From contig CANMRM010000001.1 in NCBI GenBank assembly GCA_947500295.1, forward strand, positions 930,001-994,000: a stretch of DNA of 64,000 bases. The letters run 5' to 3'. The translations under genes were made by a program, and so were the position numbers. This DNA is from an uncultured Kordiimonas sp. (lineage in GTDB: Bacteria > Pseudomonadota > Alphaproteobacteria > Sphingomonadales > Kordiimonadaceae). The first letter of the stretch is position 1; each line of letters starts with the position of its first letter. Positions 9,130-17,580 of this stretch are shown here, piece after piece. Under the pieces are notes generated by a model, which had not been told where the DNA came from, searched no databases, and saw only the letters and a list, made by a program, of their open reading frames with translations.

Positions 9130-9585
9130 ATGACACATACTCAAATACGGCGGATCGAAGGGCACGATGTAACGGGGTTTCGGGCGATGCTGGAACTTCT
9201 GGGGCGAGGTTTTGAGGACGAGGAAACCTACTCTGGCAACCAACCGGGAGACACTTACATCAAGGACCTGTTGGCTTCAGACACGTTCTTTGCGCTGGTC
9301 GCCGAAGATGCCGGCGCGGTGGTGGGCGCGATCGCAGGATACGAGTTGAAGAAATTCGAGCAGGAGCGCAGTGAGTTTTACATCTACGACCTGGCAGTTG
9401 CTGAAACACATCGCCGTCAGGGTATTGCGACAGAGCTCATTGATGCATTTGGCAAGATCGCCAGAGACAAAGGCGCATGGGTAATGTTCGTGCAAGCCGA
9501 TCCGCCCGACGCACCCGCCGTCGCCCTTTATGACAAGCTCGGCGTTCGGGAAGAGGTGTATCATTTCGATATCGAACCCAAGTAG
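9130..9585 (+). CDS. GNAT acetyltransferase resembling aminoglycoside 3-N-acetyltransferase AAC(3)-I
   Basis: The 151-residue product is a GCN5-related acetyltransferase. Its resemblance to the AAC(3)-I group runs along the length: TFFALVAEDAGAVVGAIAGY, KFEQERSEFYIYDLAV, the acetyl-CoA loop HRRQGIATELI, and a C-terminus with VQADPPDAPAVALYDKLG and REEVYHFDIEP. In known AAC(3)-I enzymes, which acetylate gentamicin-type drugs, the matching stretches are nearly the same (from memory, not a search). The ATG at 9130 has AGAGG 8 bases upstream; an ATG at 9112 would add six residues. The gene directly follows the GFA-family gene and has no integron or IS around it, so it is probably an ancestral chromosomal relative. 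Activity on drugs is not proven by sequence. Confidence 0.8.
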   Translation: MTHTQIRRIEGHDVTGFRAMLELLGRGFEDEETYSGNQPGDTYIKDLLASDTFFALVAEDAGAVVGAIAGYELKKFEQERSEFYIYDLAVAETHRRQGIATELIDAFGKIARDKGAWVMFVQADPPDAPAVALYDKLGVREEVYHFDIEPK

Positions 9586-9635
9586 GGCGTTGGAAACTGT
9601 TGGCGACTTAGGTTCCGCGGCGTTACAATTTTTCA

Positions 9636-10394
9636 ATGAAGTTTGGCGAACCTGAGTTTTTGAGATTTCAACTTGTATTCTGGCTGTTTGCTGGAACGGC
9701 TTTGCTGTTATCGGGCTTGAGTCAGATGGAGTCGGACGCTGCGCTGGTGCGCAATCTGTATCTGACTATTGCAGGTTTTCTGGCGAGCTTCTTCCTTGGT
9801 TTTCTTTTTGAGCGCTTTCTCGTCAATCGTTTCAGCGCGATGCTACTACCGGCGGCCGGAGCCTCTCTCGTTTCAGGTTTCCTGTGCACGCTGAGTGTCA
9901 ATCCCATCACCTTTTTGCAAATTGGTGGAAGTTGGCCAGCATTGACGTGGCAGTATGCGGTCAGTGGAGCTTTCAACTTTTCGCTGGTGTTATTTGTCTG
10001 GAGTCTGCTTTTTCTGCTCAAGCTTCCTGCACCGTTGTTTCCCGCGATAAAACAGACTGGGTTTACGACAAGTCTTACCGTCGATGATCCGCGTGGCCAG
10101 CGCCTTGTGTCCCTGGCTGACGTTGCGATCATTCGGTCGGCAGGTGACTATGTCGAACTGTTGCATGCGGGCCGTGTGGACTTGCGCCGGGGTTACATTG
10201 GTGACCTGGAAAATCAACTCGACCCCGGGCAGTTTGTGCGCGTCCACCGCTCATTCATGATCAATCGCAAATTCGTTCGCGATATTATTCGAAAATCCAA
10301 AGGCCAGTTTGAGTTTGACTTGGGAAAAGCCGGTACGGTGACATCCGGGCGTAGTTTTGAAGACGCGATTGTTGCTGCATTCGGGCTCGGTTAG
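9636..10394 (+). CDS. Membrane-bound LytTR DNA-binding regulator
   Basis: In this 252-residue protein about 130 N-terminal residues form four hydrophobic segments. The C-terminal part, from about residue 150, is a LytTR DNA-binding domain (VSLADVAIIRSAGDYVEL, then RRGYIGDLENQLDPGQFVRVHRSFMINRKFV). LytTR domains bind direct repeats upstream of their targets. Here the domain is joined to a membrane sensor instead of a receiver, so signal input is presumably through the membrane part. No histidine kinase adjoins it. The gene upstream ends 50 bases before it, and a putative secreted LolA-like protein follows. The target genes are unknown. Confidence 0.85.
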   Translation: MKFGEPEFLRFQLVFWLFAGTALLLSGLSQMESDAALVRNLYLTIAGFLASFFLGFLFERFLVNRFSAMLLPAAGASLVSGFLCTLSVNPITFLQIGGSWPALTWQYAVSGAFNFSLVLFVWSLLFLLKLPAPLFPAIKQTGFTTSLTVDDPRGQRLVSLADVAIIRSAGDYVELLHAGRVDLRRGYIGDLENQLDPGQFVRVHRSFMINRKFVRDIIRKSKGQFEFDLGKAGTVTSGRSFEDAIVAAFGLG

Positions 10395-10547
10395 GCCCAC
10401 TTCGATATTTGGCTTCCTTTTCACCGCCCCTTCATCGGCACGCAGCGGGGTTTCACCGATTCCTCGTTGATTTTGCCGTTGGTGCCTTGTGGGGGCTGAC
10501 CCTGGTTTCAAGATGTCCTGACCGTAATGAAGAAAAGGACACAAACA

Positions 10548-11309
10548 ATGACGACAGCAAAACTTCTTCTCTTTCAGTCAATTCTGGTATTCTCGACCAC
10601 GCAGATAACTCAGGCCGACGACCGGGGCTGCGCGCTTGCGCTCGATACAATTCTGGAGAGGGCAGCGGACGCCCGCGGCAAAGAAGCGCTGGCTGAGCTC
10701 AAGGCTCTGCGCGTGAAAAGCAAACATTTCGAGGGTAAATGGAACCCGGACTTTGACTATCGGGTCATGAAACCCGGATATATGGTTATGACAGCCACCT
10801 ACTCAGATGGTGTTGTCATCACGGAAGGCTTTGACGGGAAGCGCGCATGGGAGGATCTGGAGCGCAATCCCGAGCCTGTTTATGTGCAAGGCGATGCCTT
10901 CAAGGGGCTCGCACAGGGAGCGCATTCTCCGATTTTTCTCTATGGTTTGCATAACATGGAAGCCTTGGGGGCAGAGGTTACAAAAACCGGCTGTGCAACT
11001 GTTGGAGAGACGCCCTATTATCTGGTGAGGGTGAAGGCCAGCTTTGGCACTGATATTGAATATTATGTGAACGCCGATACTTTTCGGGTTGAACGCGCCC
11101 GTGCGACCCGAGCTCTGCATCCCACTCTTGATGCGACGCAAATCAATATTGAAGAGCGCTGGGAGGACTTCAGGAGGGTTGATGGTGTCTTATATCCGTT
11201 TGCCTACAGCCAGTGGGACTTGGATAAGGGTCAGCGCCTGTCGTATCTTGAGGTCCGATCAGTGGAAGTGGATACGGAAGCTACGCCTGAGCTGTTTGAA
11301 AAACCATGA
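10548..11309 (+). CDS. Secreted protein with LolA/outer-membrane lipoprotein-sorting-like fold
   Basis: This protein of about 253 residues has a signal peptide (LLLFQSILVFSTTQITQA) and a body rich in beta strands. Its run of DYRVMKPGYMVMTATYSDGVVITEGFDGKRAWEDL, a later VGETPYYLVRVKASFGTDIEYYVNADTF and a final SQWDLDKGQRLSYLEVRSVEVD fit the LolA-like half-barrel seen in many uncharacterised periplasmic proteins. I infer the fold from pattern only. AAGGA lies 8 bases before the ATG at 10548; an ATG at 10527 would give a longer, more basic N-terminus. The gene lies just after the LytTR regulator, which could control it. Confidence 0.55.
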   Translation: MTTAKLLLFQSILVFSTTQITQADDRGCALALDTILERAADARGKEALAELKALRVKSKHFEGKWNPDFDYRVMKPGYMVMTATYSDGVVITEGFDGKRAWEDLERNPEPVYVQGDAFKGLAQGAHSPIFLYGLHNMEALGAEVTKTGCATVGETPYYLVRVKASFGTDIEYYVNADTFRVERARATRALHPTLDATQINIEERWEDFRRVDGVLYPFAYSQWDLDKGQRLSYLEVRSVEVDTEATPELFEKP

Positions 11310-11400
11310 TTGACCCATAATTGTGCCAATAAGGTATCCGATAGGTCCGGGGCTGCCAGGCTCCGGATCTGATCGGAGGAAGTGACGCACCCTCCGGCTA

Positions 11401-12312
11401 TCAAAGCAGCGGCGGACTGAGGGGGCGTGTTGGGCTGCCAATTTTTCCACTTATTAGTGGTCGGTCTGCCGTTATTTTTTGCCGAAGAAATTTTACGAAT
11501 GTTCTAACCCGCTGGTTCCGACGCATGCTCCGGTGAGCCAGCAGCCAGATTTGCAGACGCCATTCGTCCAGCGGGGCATGGAGGCATAGCAACCTGTCGT
11601 CCATGGCTACGCTATAGCAGGCCAGGTGACCGATCCCAATCCCTGCGCGCACCGCCTGAACCATGCCAAATGCCGTGTTGGCCCGCATGACAACATGGGG
11701 CGCAAAGCCGAGATTCTTCATCCATTGATCGCTCCAGCCGTTGCCCCATAAAACCCAGGGGAACTCGCTCAGCGGCGTACCTGCGGGATACTGGTTTATC
11801 AGATCGGCGGCACCAAAAATACCAAAGGCATGATCACCGATGTGGTGTCCGACATAATCTTCCTTAGGGTCATTGGTTGCCCGCAAAACCACATCCGCCT
11901 CACCGCGGTCAAGGTCGACCATCTCCTGGTTGAGCCGTAAGTCAATTTCAATTTCCGGATATTGTTTTGAAAATTCGCCCAGGTAATCCATCAAGTTGAA
12001 TGCAGTAGCGTCCAGTGTTTCAAAACGGATTGTACCAGCGATGTTGCTTGCGCTTTCAGCTGTGTTCTGGACGATCAGGGCAGCTTCGGCCATATCACGG
12101 GCTTGTGCAATAATGGACATACCGGTTCTTGTTGCGCTTATTCCGGTAGCTGTTCGATGCAACAGCGTAACATTGAGTGTGTTTTCAAGTTGCGTGATGC
12201 GTCTGGAGGCCGATGTGTGGCTCATCTTGAGTTCTTGTGCGGCTCTTAGGAAAGAACCGTTTCTGGCGCAAACTTCCAGTATTCTTAGATCATCCCAGTT
12301 CATGCTGTGCAT
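11401..12312 (-). CDS. LysR-family transcriptional regulator
   Basis: This 303-residue protein has an N-terminal winged helix-turn-helix (about residues 4-63, with NGSFLRAAQELKMSHTSASRRITQLENTL) and a C-terminal periplasmic-binding-type effector domain. It diverges from the secreted protein at 12439. The shared 126-bp intergenic region is the natural site for its operator, so that neighbour is a likely target. The effector is unknown. The start could also be the second ATG, three codons in. Confidence 0.9.
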   Translation of the reverse strand: MHSMNWDDLRILEVCARNGSFLRAAQELKMSHTSASRRITQLENTLNVTLLHRTATGISATRTGMSIIAQARDMAEAALIVQNTAESASNIAGTIRFETLDATAFNLMDYLGEFSKQYPEIEIDLRLNQEMVDLDRGEADVVLRATNDPKEDYVGHHIGDHAFGIFGAADLINQYPAGTPLSEFPWVLWGNGWSDQWMKNLGFAPHVVMRANTAFGMVQAVRAGIGIGHLACYSVAMDDRLLCLHAPLDEWRLQIWLLAHRSMRRNQRVRTFVKFLRQKITADRPLISGKIGSPTRPLSPPLL

Positions 12313-12438
12313 TATTGCACAACTGTTGTGTCCTGTCAGGCCTTCTGTTCGCTGGTGTGGTTCATTTATGAAGCAACTGGAAAGCGGTTAATCCCTGATC
12401 AAGCCAATGAATTAGCCGCTCAAAACAGGAAGACAGCG

Positions 12439-13161
12439 ATGGATCAGATTTTGAAAACAATCACAGTGGTGACACTTGCGCTTTTTAGCACCGGCATTTT
12501 CGCGGACGATACGAAGGTCACCTATACCTTTGAAAAAGGGCATGTCATTGATTTTTTGTTGCTTACACGAAAACCTAATTCGGATCAGGCGCTCAACGAC
12601 TATGCGCGCGCCGCAATTTCGGAAGCACGGGCCTTGGGGTACAAGGGACTGGGCGGATTTAGCATGCCGCGAAACCCCACCCAGAGCAATTATCATCCGG
12701 AATCGCTGATTTTTGGAAGCTGGCCTGGAGATTTCAGTGACCGCGAACAAGCATTGAAAGAGTTGCTGGCTATTGTGCCGACGCTTTATTCGAAACGGCT
12801 TGATGTCTGGTCAATGTTTCACATGAGCAACTATGAAATAAAAGAAGACATCAGTTTTGATGTTCACCTGAACAAGATACAGGTGCTCACCTCCTACTGG
12901 AAAAAAGACCCAGAGAAGTTTGCCGATTTCAAAGACAGCTTTCTTGCTCTCGTGGACCAGTTTGGCGGCGCGTTGAAATTAAACCTGTCGGATGCGCGCT
13001 CACCCTTTGGGTACGAATATACACCGGAATTCACAACGATAACGGAGTGGGACAGCCAGCAAGACTTTGACGCTTTCCTGGCGGAGAACCGCACAATGGA
13101 TTTGAGTGCTGTTAAGCAGGTTCACCAGTTTTACCTGGCCCCGCCAAAGCCAAGGAGCTAG
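12439..13161 (+). CDS. Secreted protein with two dimeric alpha/beta-barrel-like halves, function unknown
   Basis: The 240-residue product has a signal peptide (TITVVTLALFSTGIFADD). The mature part seems to hold two similar halves. The first has HVIDFLLLTRKPNSDQAL and an LIFGSWPGDFSDREQALKELL stretch. The second has KIQVLTSYWKKDPEKFADF and TTITEWDSQQDFDAFL. The pattern is that of ferredoxin-like dimeric barrel (ABM/DUF1330-type) domains in which a strand is followed by an F-D-S helix, but I assign no function. It diverges from the LysR regulator and converges with the PhyH gene 17 bases downstream. Confidence 0.55.
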   Translation: MDQILKTITVVTLALFSTGIFADDTKVTYTFEKGHVIDFLLLTRKPNSDQALNDYARAAISEARALGYKGLGGFSMPRNPTQSNYHPESLIFGSWPGDFSDREQALKELLAIVPTLYSKRLDVWSMFHMSNYEIKEDISFDVHLNKIQVLTSYWKKDPEKFADFKDSFLALVDQFGGALKLNLSDARSPFGYEYTPEFTTITEWDSQQDFDAFLAENRTMDLSAVKQVHQFYLAPPKPRS

Positions 13162-13178
13162 CTCAAAAGAAGGACTGA

Positions 13179-13940
13179 TCAGGCATCGAGGACTTGCCGG
13201 GTTGCGTTGAAGATGTCGGGATTTGACAATTTTTCCGACATTTCCGCATCCGGCAGGCACTTTGGATCAACATACTGTAACAACTCGCGGTCCGCGTCCG
13301 AGAAGATGATGTCGAACGCGAAGCGGTTGCCGCCATACAGGCCGCGGTGGATCATACTGGCAGAAAACACCAGAAGGTCGCCGCGCTTTAGGGGCACCGC
13401 TTTACCGCCGGGAAGACTGTCTGATGGCTTGCGGCCGTTTTCCTTCATGCGAGTTTCAAATTCTTGCGGGCTATCCCAACGCAGATGGGTGCCGGGCACA
13501 AGTTCAATGCCCCGTTCGTCGGCGAACGGCACGCGGAAATGAAGCACGTTTGTTGATCCCAGCATTTTCTTCTGTTCGGACACGGGGTCAGGGCGATACT
13601 GAATGTCACGGTGCCAATAGTTTTTCTGGTGGCTGTTTTTTGGGTCGAAAAATAGCTGAGTGTTCATGAAGGCCGGACCAGCGGGGATAATGCTGCGCGC
13701 AATATCTACCAATTTGTCCCTTGCAATGAAGCTAAAAAGTGTTTGCCTATCCGGTTGCGACAGCGCATCGGCATGGGTGATATAAGCACTGTTGATTGCC
13801 ATTTTTTCATAGTGCTCACGGTGTTTTTTCATCCACTTATCGTGAAATCCGCGCAGGATACCTTCAATCTGGTCCAATTCTTTTCCCGTGAATAAATCAC
13901 GCTTCAAAAGATAGCCGTTATGCTGGTAATATTCATGCAT
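13179..13940 (-). CDS. Phytanoyl-CoA dioxygenase (PhyH) family protein
   Basis: This 253-residue protein belongs to the Fe(II)/2-oxoglutarate oxygenase superfamily. The iron-binding H-x-D is in NYWHRDIQYRPD. The distal His and the 2-oxoglutarate-binding Arg fit DLLVFSASMIHRGLYGGNRFAFD. The PhyH-type FVPGTHLRW equivalent is ELVPGTHLRWDSP. The substrate is unknown: the family includes enzymes acting on fatty acyl-CoA, secondary metabolites and small amines. It is a single minus-strand gene diverging from the second GFA gene with only 39 bases between the starts. Confidence 0.85.
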   Translation of the reverse strand: MHEYYQHNGYLLKRDLFTGKELDQIEGILRGFHDKWMKKHREHYEKMAINSAYITHADALSQPDRQTLFSFIARDKLVDIARSIIPAGPAFMNTQLFFDPKNSHQKNYWHRDIQYRPDPVSEQKKMLGSTNVLHFRVPFADERGIELVPGTHLRWDSPQEFETRMKENGRKPSDSLPGGKAVPLKRGDLLVFSASMIHRGLYGGNRFAFDIIFSDADRELLQYVDPKCLPDAEMSEKLSNPDIFNATRQVLDA

Positions 13941-13979
13941 GCGGACAGCATACCGCGAGACAGCAAAAGAGGAAGCAAG

Positions 13980-14396
13980 ATGTCAGACACTGGTGAAATT
14001 AGTGGCAAATGCCTGTGTGGCGCCGTTTCATTCAAGGCACAACCCGAAGGCCCGCATGTGGGAGCCTGTCATTGCAATATGTGCCGGCAGTGGGGCAGTG
14101 GTCCCTTTGTGGAAGTCAATTGCGGCACCAATATCAGCTTTGAAGGCGAGGAGAACATCAAGACGTTCTCGTCATCAGAATGGGCCGAGAGGGGCTTTTG
14201 CGGCACGTGCGGCAGCAACCTGTTCTACCGGCTGAAGCAATCCGGGGAAACCATGCTGGCAGCTGGGCTGGTTGATAACTTGCAGGACTATAAAATGACC
14301 ATGCAGGTCTTCATCGACGAAAAGCCGGGGTACTATACTTTTGCTGATAAAACAGAGACGATGACTGGTCAGGAAGTTTTCGAGAAATTTGGTTGA
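13980..14396 (+). CDS. GFA (CENP-V) family zinc protein, copy 2
   Basis: The 138-residue product is a close paralogue of the protein at 8675-9112. It keeps CLCGAV, CHCNMC and CGTCGSNLFY and the same spacing of cysteines. AGAGGA sits 8 bases before the ATG. Members are predicted zinc-binding enzymes or carriers acting on glutathione adducts of formaldehyde, although this activity has been shown for few. The gene is followed 3 bases later by a HEAT-like protein, suggesting an operon. Confidence 0.9.
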   Translation: MSDTGEISGKCLCGAVSFKAQPEGPHVGACHCNMCRQWGSGPFVEVNCGTNISFEGEENIKTFSSSEWAERGFCGTCGSNLFYRLKQSGETMLAAGLVDNLQDYKMTMQVFIDEKPGYYTFADKTETMTGQEVFEKFG

Positions 14397-14399
14397 GCC

Positions 14400-14927
14400 A
14401 TGGCTGAACCCGTTGAGCAGATGCTGACAGGGGGGCATGCCAACTCGCTCGGCCGTACCCTTGAAGTGGTTGATCTTGTCCTCGTCGACCAAACCCGGTT
14501 TGGTGAGCTTTTTGCGTGCTATCTCAGCAAGGACCCCGTTGTCCGTTTGCGCACTTCAAATGCCCTAAAGCGAATTGAAAAAGTGCAGCATGACTGGTTG
14601 GTGCCCTATCTGGATCAATTGCTCAATGAAGTAAGCGAAATAGATCAGGCGTCCACCCAGTGGACCATGGCAAACCTGTTTCTGGCTCTCGCACCTGACA
14701 TGTCAAAAACCCAGCACACACAGGCTCGGCAGGTGCTGAAACGCAACCTGGAAAAGAGCGATGACTGGATCGTGCTCAATGAGACCATGCGCACGCTGGC
14801 GATCTGGGCGCAAAATGACACGGACCTGAAGAGCTGGTTTTTGCCGCAGTTGAAACGCCTGGCGGCAGACCCCCGCAAATCAGTGTCGAAGCGCGCAGCC
14901 AAGCTGCTTGCTGAAAATGACGCCTAG
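14400..14927 (+). CDS. HEAT-repeat-like helical protein
   Basis: This 175-residue soluble protein is predicted to be almost all helical. Repeating helix pairs such as KDPVVRLRTSNALKRIEKV and DPRKSVSKRAAKLLAEND resemble HEAT/ARM repeats, which usually form protein-binding surfaces. No catalytic motif is visible. It starts 3 bases after the GFA copy 2 stop and overlaps the stop of the convergent phosphatase by 4 bases. Confidence 0.6.
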   Translation: MAEPVEQMLTGGHANSLGRTLEVVDLVLVDQTRFGELFACYLSKDPVVRLRTSNALKRIEKVQHDWLVPYLDQLLNEVSEIDQASTQWTMANLFLALAPDMSKTQHTQARQVLKRNLEKSDDWIVLNETMRTLAIWAQNDTDLKSWFLPQLKRLAADPRKSVSKRAAKLLAENDA

Positions 14928-15712
14928 GCGAGCAGCCTTGATTTCAGTTTTGACCGCCGCTCTGGTGTCAGGCCCATGGCCGCAGTCAGGTATCCATCCA
15001 CCGAGCCATGCTCGTCTGCCATCACCCGAAAGGCGGCGTGAAGAAAATCGGGTTCCACGCCAATAAGCGGGTGCACCGCTTTGGGGCTGACCTCCCGGCC
15101 GGCGCGTTCGCTCACCTGTACCGCAACGTCCACCGCGCGCGCTTCCAGGTCTACGGCTTCGTTCGTTAACAGGAAGTCTTCAAAAATTTCATCGTCCGGC
15201 ATGTCCAGGGCCGCCATGATCAGCGCGCCGGCAATCCCGGTGCGGTCTTTGCCTGCGGTGCAATGAAACAACGCGGCTCCGCCATCGTCTTCATCGATCA
15301 AAACATCAAATAGCCGCTTGAGGCCGTCTGCATTGTTGATGGGCATGGTTTCGAAAGCCAGAATGAACTGATTGCGCAACTCTTTTTCGGGAAAGGGCGT
15401 TGTTGACAGCCGGTCGAACATTTCCCGTATCCAGGCTGCGGCATTGCCGCCGATTGGATTGTCGACATAGGTTGGCTGCCAGGGCGCATGCCAGGTAATG
15501 GCCATGCGTTCTTTTTCAGGCGGGGACCGAAAGTCCACAACCGTCGTGATATTGTGGCCGGCGATACGCTCGGCTGCCGCTTCGTCTATTTCGGCATAAT
15601 GGCCAGAGCGGAACAATCGCCCGTGCGCCAGCGACCGCCCCTCCCGGTTTTTGTAACCCCCCATGTCGCGGAAGTTACGCACACCGGGAATATCAAGGAT
15701 TCGGTTGGTCAT
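14924..15712 (-). CDS. Tyrosine/serine protein phosphatase (DSP-like)
   Basis: In this 262-residue protein the phosphatase P-loop HCTAGKDRTGIAG places the nucleophile at Cys151 and the phosphate-binding Arg at 157. The N-terminal GVRNFRDMGGY motif and the VVDFRSPPEKER stretch are typical of the tyrosine phosphatase family 3 (IphP/MptpB-type), which can act on phosphotyrosine, phosphoserine and sometimes phosphoinositides. There is no signal peptide, so it is probably cytosolic. The start codon overlaps the stop of the upstream gene by one base (TGATG), so the two are translationally coupled. Confidence 0.9.
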   Translation of the reverse strand: MTNRILDIPGVRNFRDMGGYKNREGRSLAHGRLFRSGHYAEIDEAAAERIAGHNITTVVDFRSPPEKERMAITWHAPWQPTYVDNPIGGNAAAWIREMFDRLSTTPFPEKELRNQFILAFETMPINNADGLKRLFDVLIDEDDGGAALFHCTAGKDRTGIAGALIMAALDMPDDEIFEDFLLTNEAVDLEARAVDVAVQVSERAGREVSPKAVHPLIGVEPDFLHAAFRVMADEHGSVDGYLTAAMGLTPERRSKLKSRLLA

Positions 15713-16227
15713 CAGGGGGTTTCCACTTTTCTGTATATGGCATCAAAAGTTGAGTGCCATGTCATGCCGCTATCAAAGGAGATTTCAATCAGTTGACGCA
15801 CACTGCCATCGGGTTCTCTTGAGAGTGTGGTGCGGTCAAGATAGGCACCACGTGTTGGATGGACAAGATCGCCCTGGAAACGCGCCATGTCGTCCCCGTG
15901 CTCAGTCATATGTTTCAGCTTCAGGCCGCCGGCGCTCTCCGTGTTTTCGGTCACCCACACCTGATGCCAGCTGTCCATTGCGGCATCAAAGTAGAACAGG
16001 CTTTTGCCTTCGCTGCCTGAACTGTTTGTCCAATGCTCGAACACTGCACAGCCATCCAGTTCCCGTACAATACCATTGACGCCGACCTGCGTACCCCCAG
16101 CATGGACCGTCCAGTCGCCAAGCCAGAAATCCAGCGCCCGTGCAGCCTCCGTCGATCGACACGGCGGTTCCTGCGACAAGGCAGGGCCGCTCATCAACAT
16201 CATCAAAATCAACGCCATGATCCGCAT
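15712..16227 (-). CDS. Secreted DUF1579-like protein
   Basis: A 171-residue protein is read from the ATG at 16227, which has a strong AAAGGAGG 6 bases upstream; the open frame continues another 49 codons upstream but lacks support. The signal peptide (MRIMALILMMLMSGPALSQ) is clear. ALDFWLGDWTV, then WHQVWVTENTE and a C-terminal GMTWHSTFDAIYRK follow the pattern of DUF1579-type beta-barrel proteins. The function is unknown. The stop overlaps the start of the phosphatase gene. Confidence 0.65.
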   Translation of the reverse strand: MRIMALILMMLMSGPALSQEPPCRSTEAARALDFWLGDWTVHAGGTQVGVNGIVRELDGCAVFEHWTNSSGSEGKSLFYFDAAMDSWHQVWVTENTESAGGLKLKHMTEHGDDMARFQGDLVHPTRGAYLDRTTLSREPDGSVRQLIEISFDSGMTWHSTFDAIYRKVETP

Positions 16228-16380
16228 GGAGGCCTCCTTTGCCTGCCAACTGGCAGCAGGGTCGTGTAGGTGACATAGACCTGTCAACGCCTTAAGCCAG
16301 CCGACAGGCCCAATTTTATTGGCTAAGACGAAAAGCCGTGTTAGGGACGAAAAGGACGTCAACTTGAGGGTCAAGTCGCC

Positions 16381-17571
16381 GTGACAACATCCGGGCCGGT
16401 CTCAGCCTACCAGCAATTGAAAGACGAGGGGGAAATCCGCCCTGATGCAGATCAGGCGCGGGTGGTTGCCCGCTTACAGCGTTTGTATGACGAACTCGTC
16501 GACTATCCCGAGATCGCAGGCCATGGCAGCGGGCTCTCGATCAAGACATGGCGCATCGCGCAGATGTTCCGCAAATCCAGAACCACCAAATCCCCCAAAG
16601 GTGTTTATCTGGTAGGCGGTGTTGGCCGGGGCAAATCCATGTTGATGGATCTGTTTTTTGATGTCGCGCCACTGAATGCCAAGAAGCGCGTACATTTTCA
16701 TGAGTTCATGCTCGACGTGCATGCCCGCATGAAGGTGTGGCGAGGGCTGTCGGGCAAGGAACGGGCGGCACTTGGGGGCCGCGCAAGCGAAGATGACCCC
16801 ATTCCGCCAGTTGCCCGCCAAATCGCGGCGGAAGCAACGCTTCTGTGTTTTGATGAACTGCAGGTCACTGATATTGCGGACGCTATGGTGCTTGGCCGAT
16901 TGTTCAAAGAACTGCTGGAACGCGGCGTGATTATTGTGTCTACCTCCAACCGCCCGCCTGACGCGCTATACAAAGACGGCCTCAATCGTCAGCTTTTCCT
17001 GCCGTTTATCGAGATGATCAAAAACACCTTTGATGTGCTCACGCTCGATGGGCCAACCGACTATCGATATGATCGCCTGAAAGGTGTGGAAACCTATTAC
17101 ACACCCGTTAATCAGGAAACGACCGACAAATTGTCGGCGGCGTTTTTCCGGCTCACGGACCGTGATGTCGAAAACAGGGACAAGGTGCCGTCGGCGGAGC
17201 TGACGGTGCAGGGCCGCACGCTCTTTGTGCCCAAGTCCGCGCGCGGGGTCGCGGTTTTCTCTTTCAAACGATTGTGCGCAAACCCACTGGGGTCAGCTGA
17301 CTATCTCGCCATCGCGCGCGCTTATCATACCGTGATCATGGTGGCGATCCCCAGGCTCAGCAAAGACAAGCGTAACGAGGCCAAGCGTTTTGTCACCTTC
17401 ATCGACGCGCTTTATGAGCACGGCGTTAAATTCCTGTGCTCCGCTGATGTGTCGCCTGATGAATTGTATCCCGCGGGGGACGGGGCGTTCGAGTTTGAGC
17501 GTACCGTTTCACGCCTGGTCGAAATGCAGTCGGAAGACTATCTAGCCCGAGGCCATGGCACGGAAAGCTAG
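16381..17571 (+). CDS. zapE: Cell division ATPase ZapE (AFG1-like)
   Basis: This 396-residue AAA+ ATPase of the AFG1/ZapE family starts at a GTG. Walker A is GGVGRGKSMLMD (residues 79-90) and Walker B is CFDELQVTDIADAM. Family-specific stretches follow: STSNRPPDALYKDGLNRQ and VFSFKRLCANPLGSADYLAIA. In Escherichia coli ZapE helps FtsZ-ring constriction, and mitochondrial AFG1 acts in respiratory protein quality control. The gene is separated from the convergent aldolase-like gene by 9 bases. Confidence 0.93.
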   Translation: MTTSGPVSAYQQLKDEGEIRPDADQARVVARLQRLYDELVDYPEIAGHGSGLSIKTWRIAQMFRKSRTTKSPKGVYLVGGVGRGKSMLMDLFFDVAPLNAKKRVHFHEFMLDVHARMKVWRGLSGKERAALGGRASEDDPIPPVARQIAAEATLLCFDELQVTDIADAMVLGRLFKELLERGVIIVSTSNRPPDALYKDGLNRQLFLPFIEMIKNTFDVLTLDGPTDYRYDRLKGVETYYTPVNQETTDKLSAAFFRLTDRDVENRDKVPSAELTVQGRTLFVPKSARGVAVFSFKRLCANPLGSADYLAIARAYHTVIMVAIPRLSKDKRNEAKRFVTFIDALYEHGVKFLCSADVSPDELYPAGDGAFEFERTVSRLVEMQSEDYLARGHGTES

Positions 17572-17580
17572 CCGGGAAGA

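Noticed and set aside
13396-14000. Possible horizontal island around the GFA/PhyH genes
   Set aside because: No tRNA, integrase, direct repeats or clear change in base use is visible at its borders.
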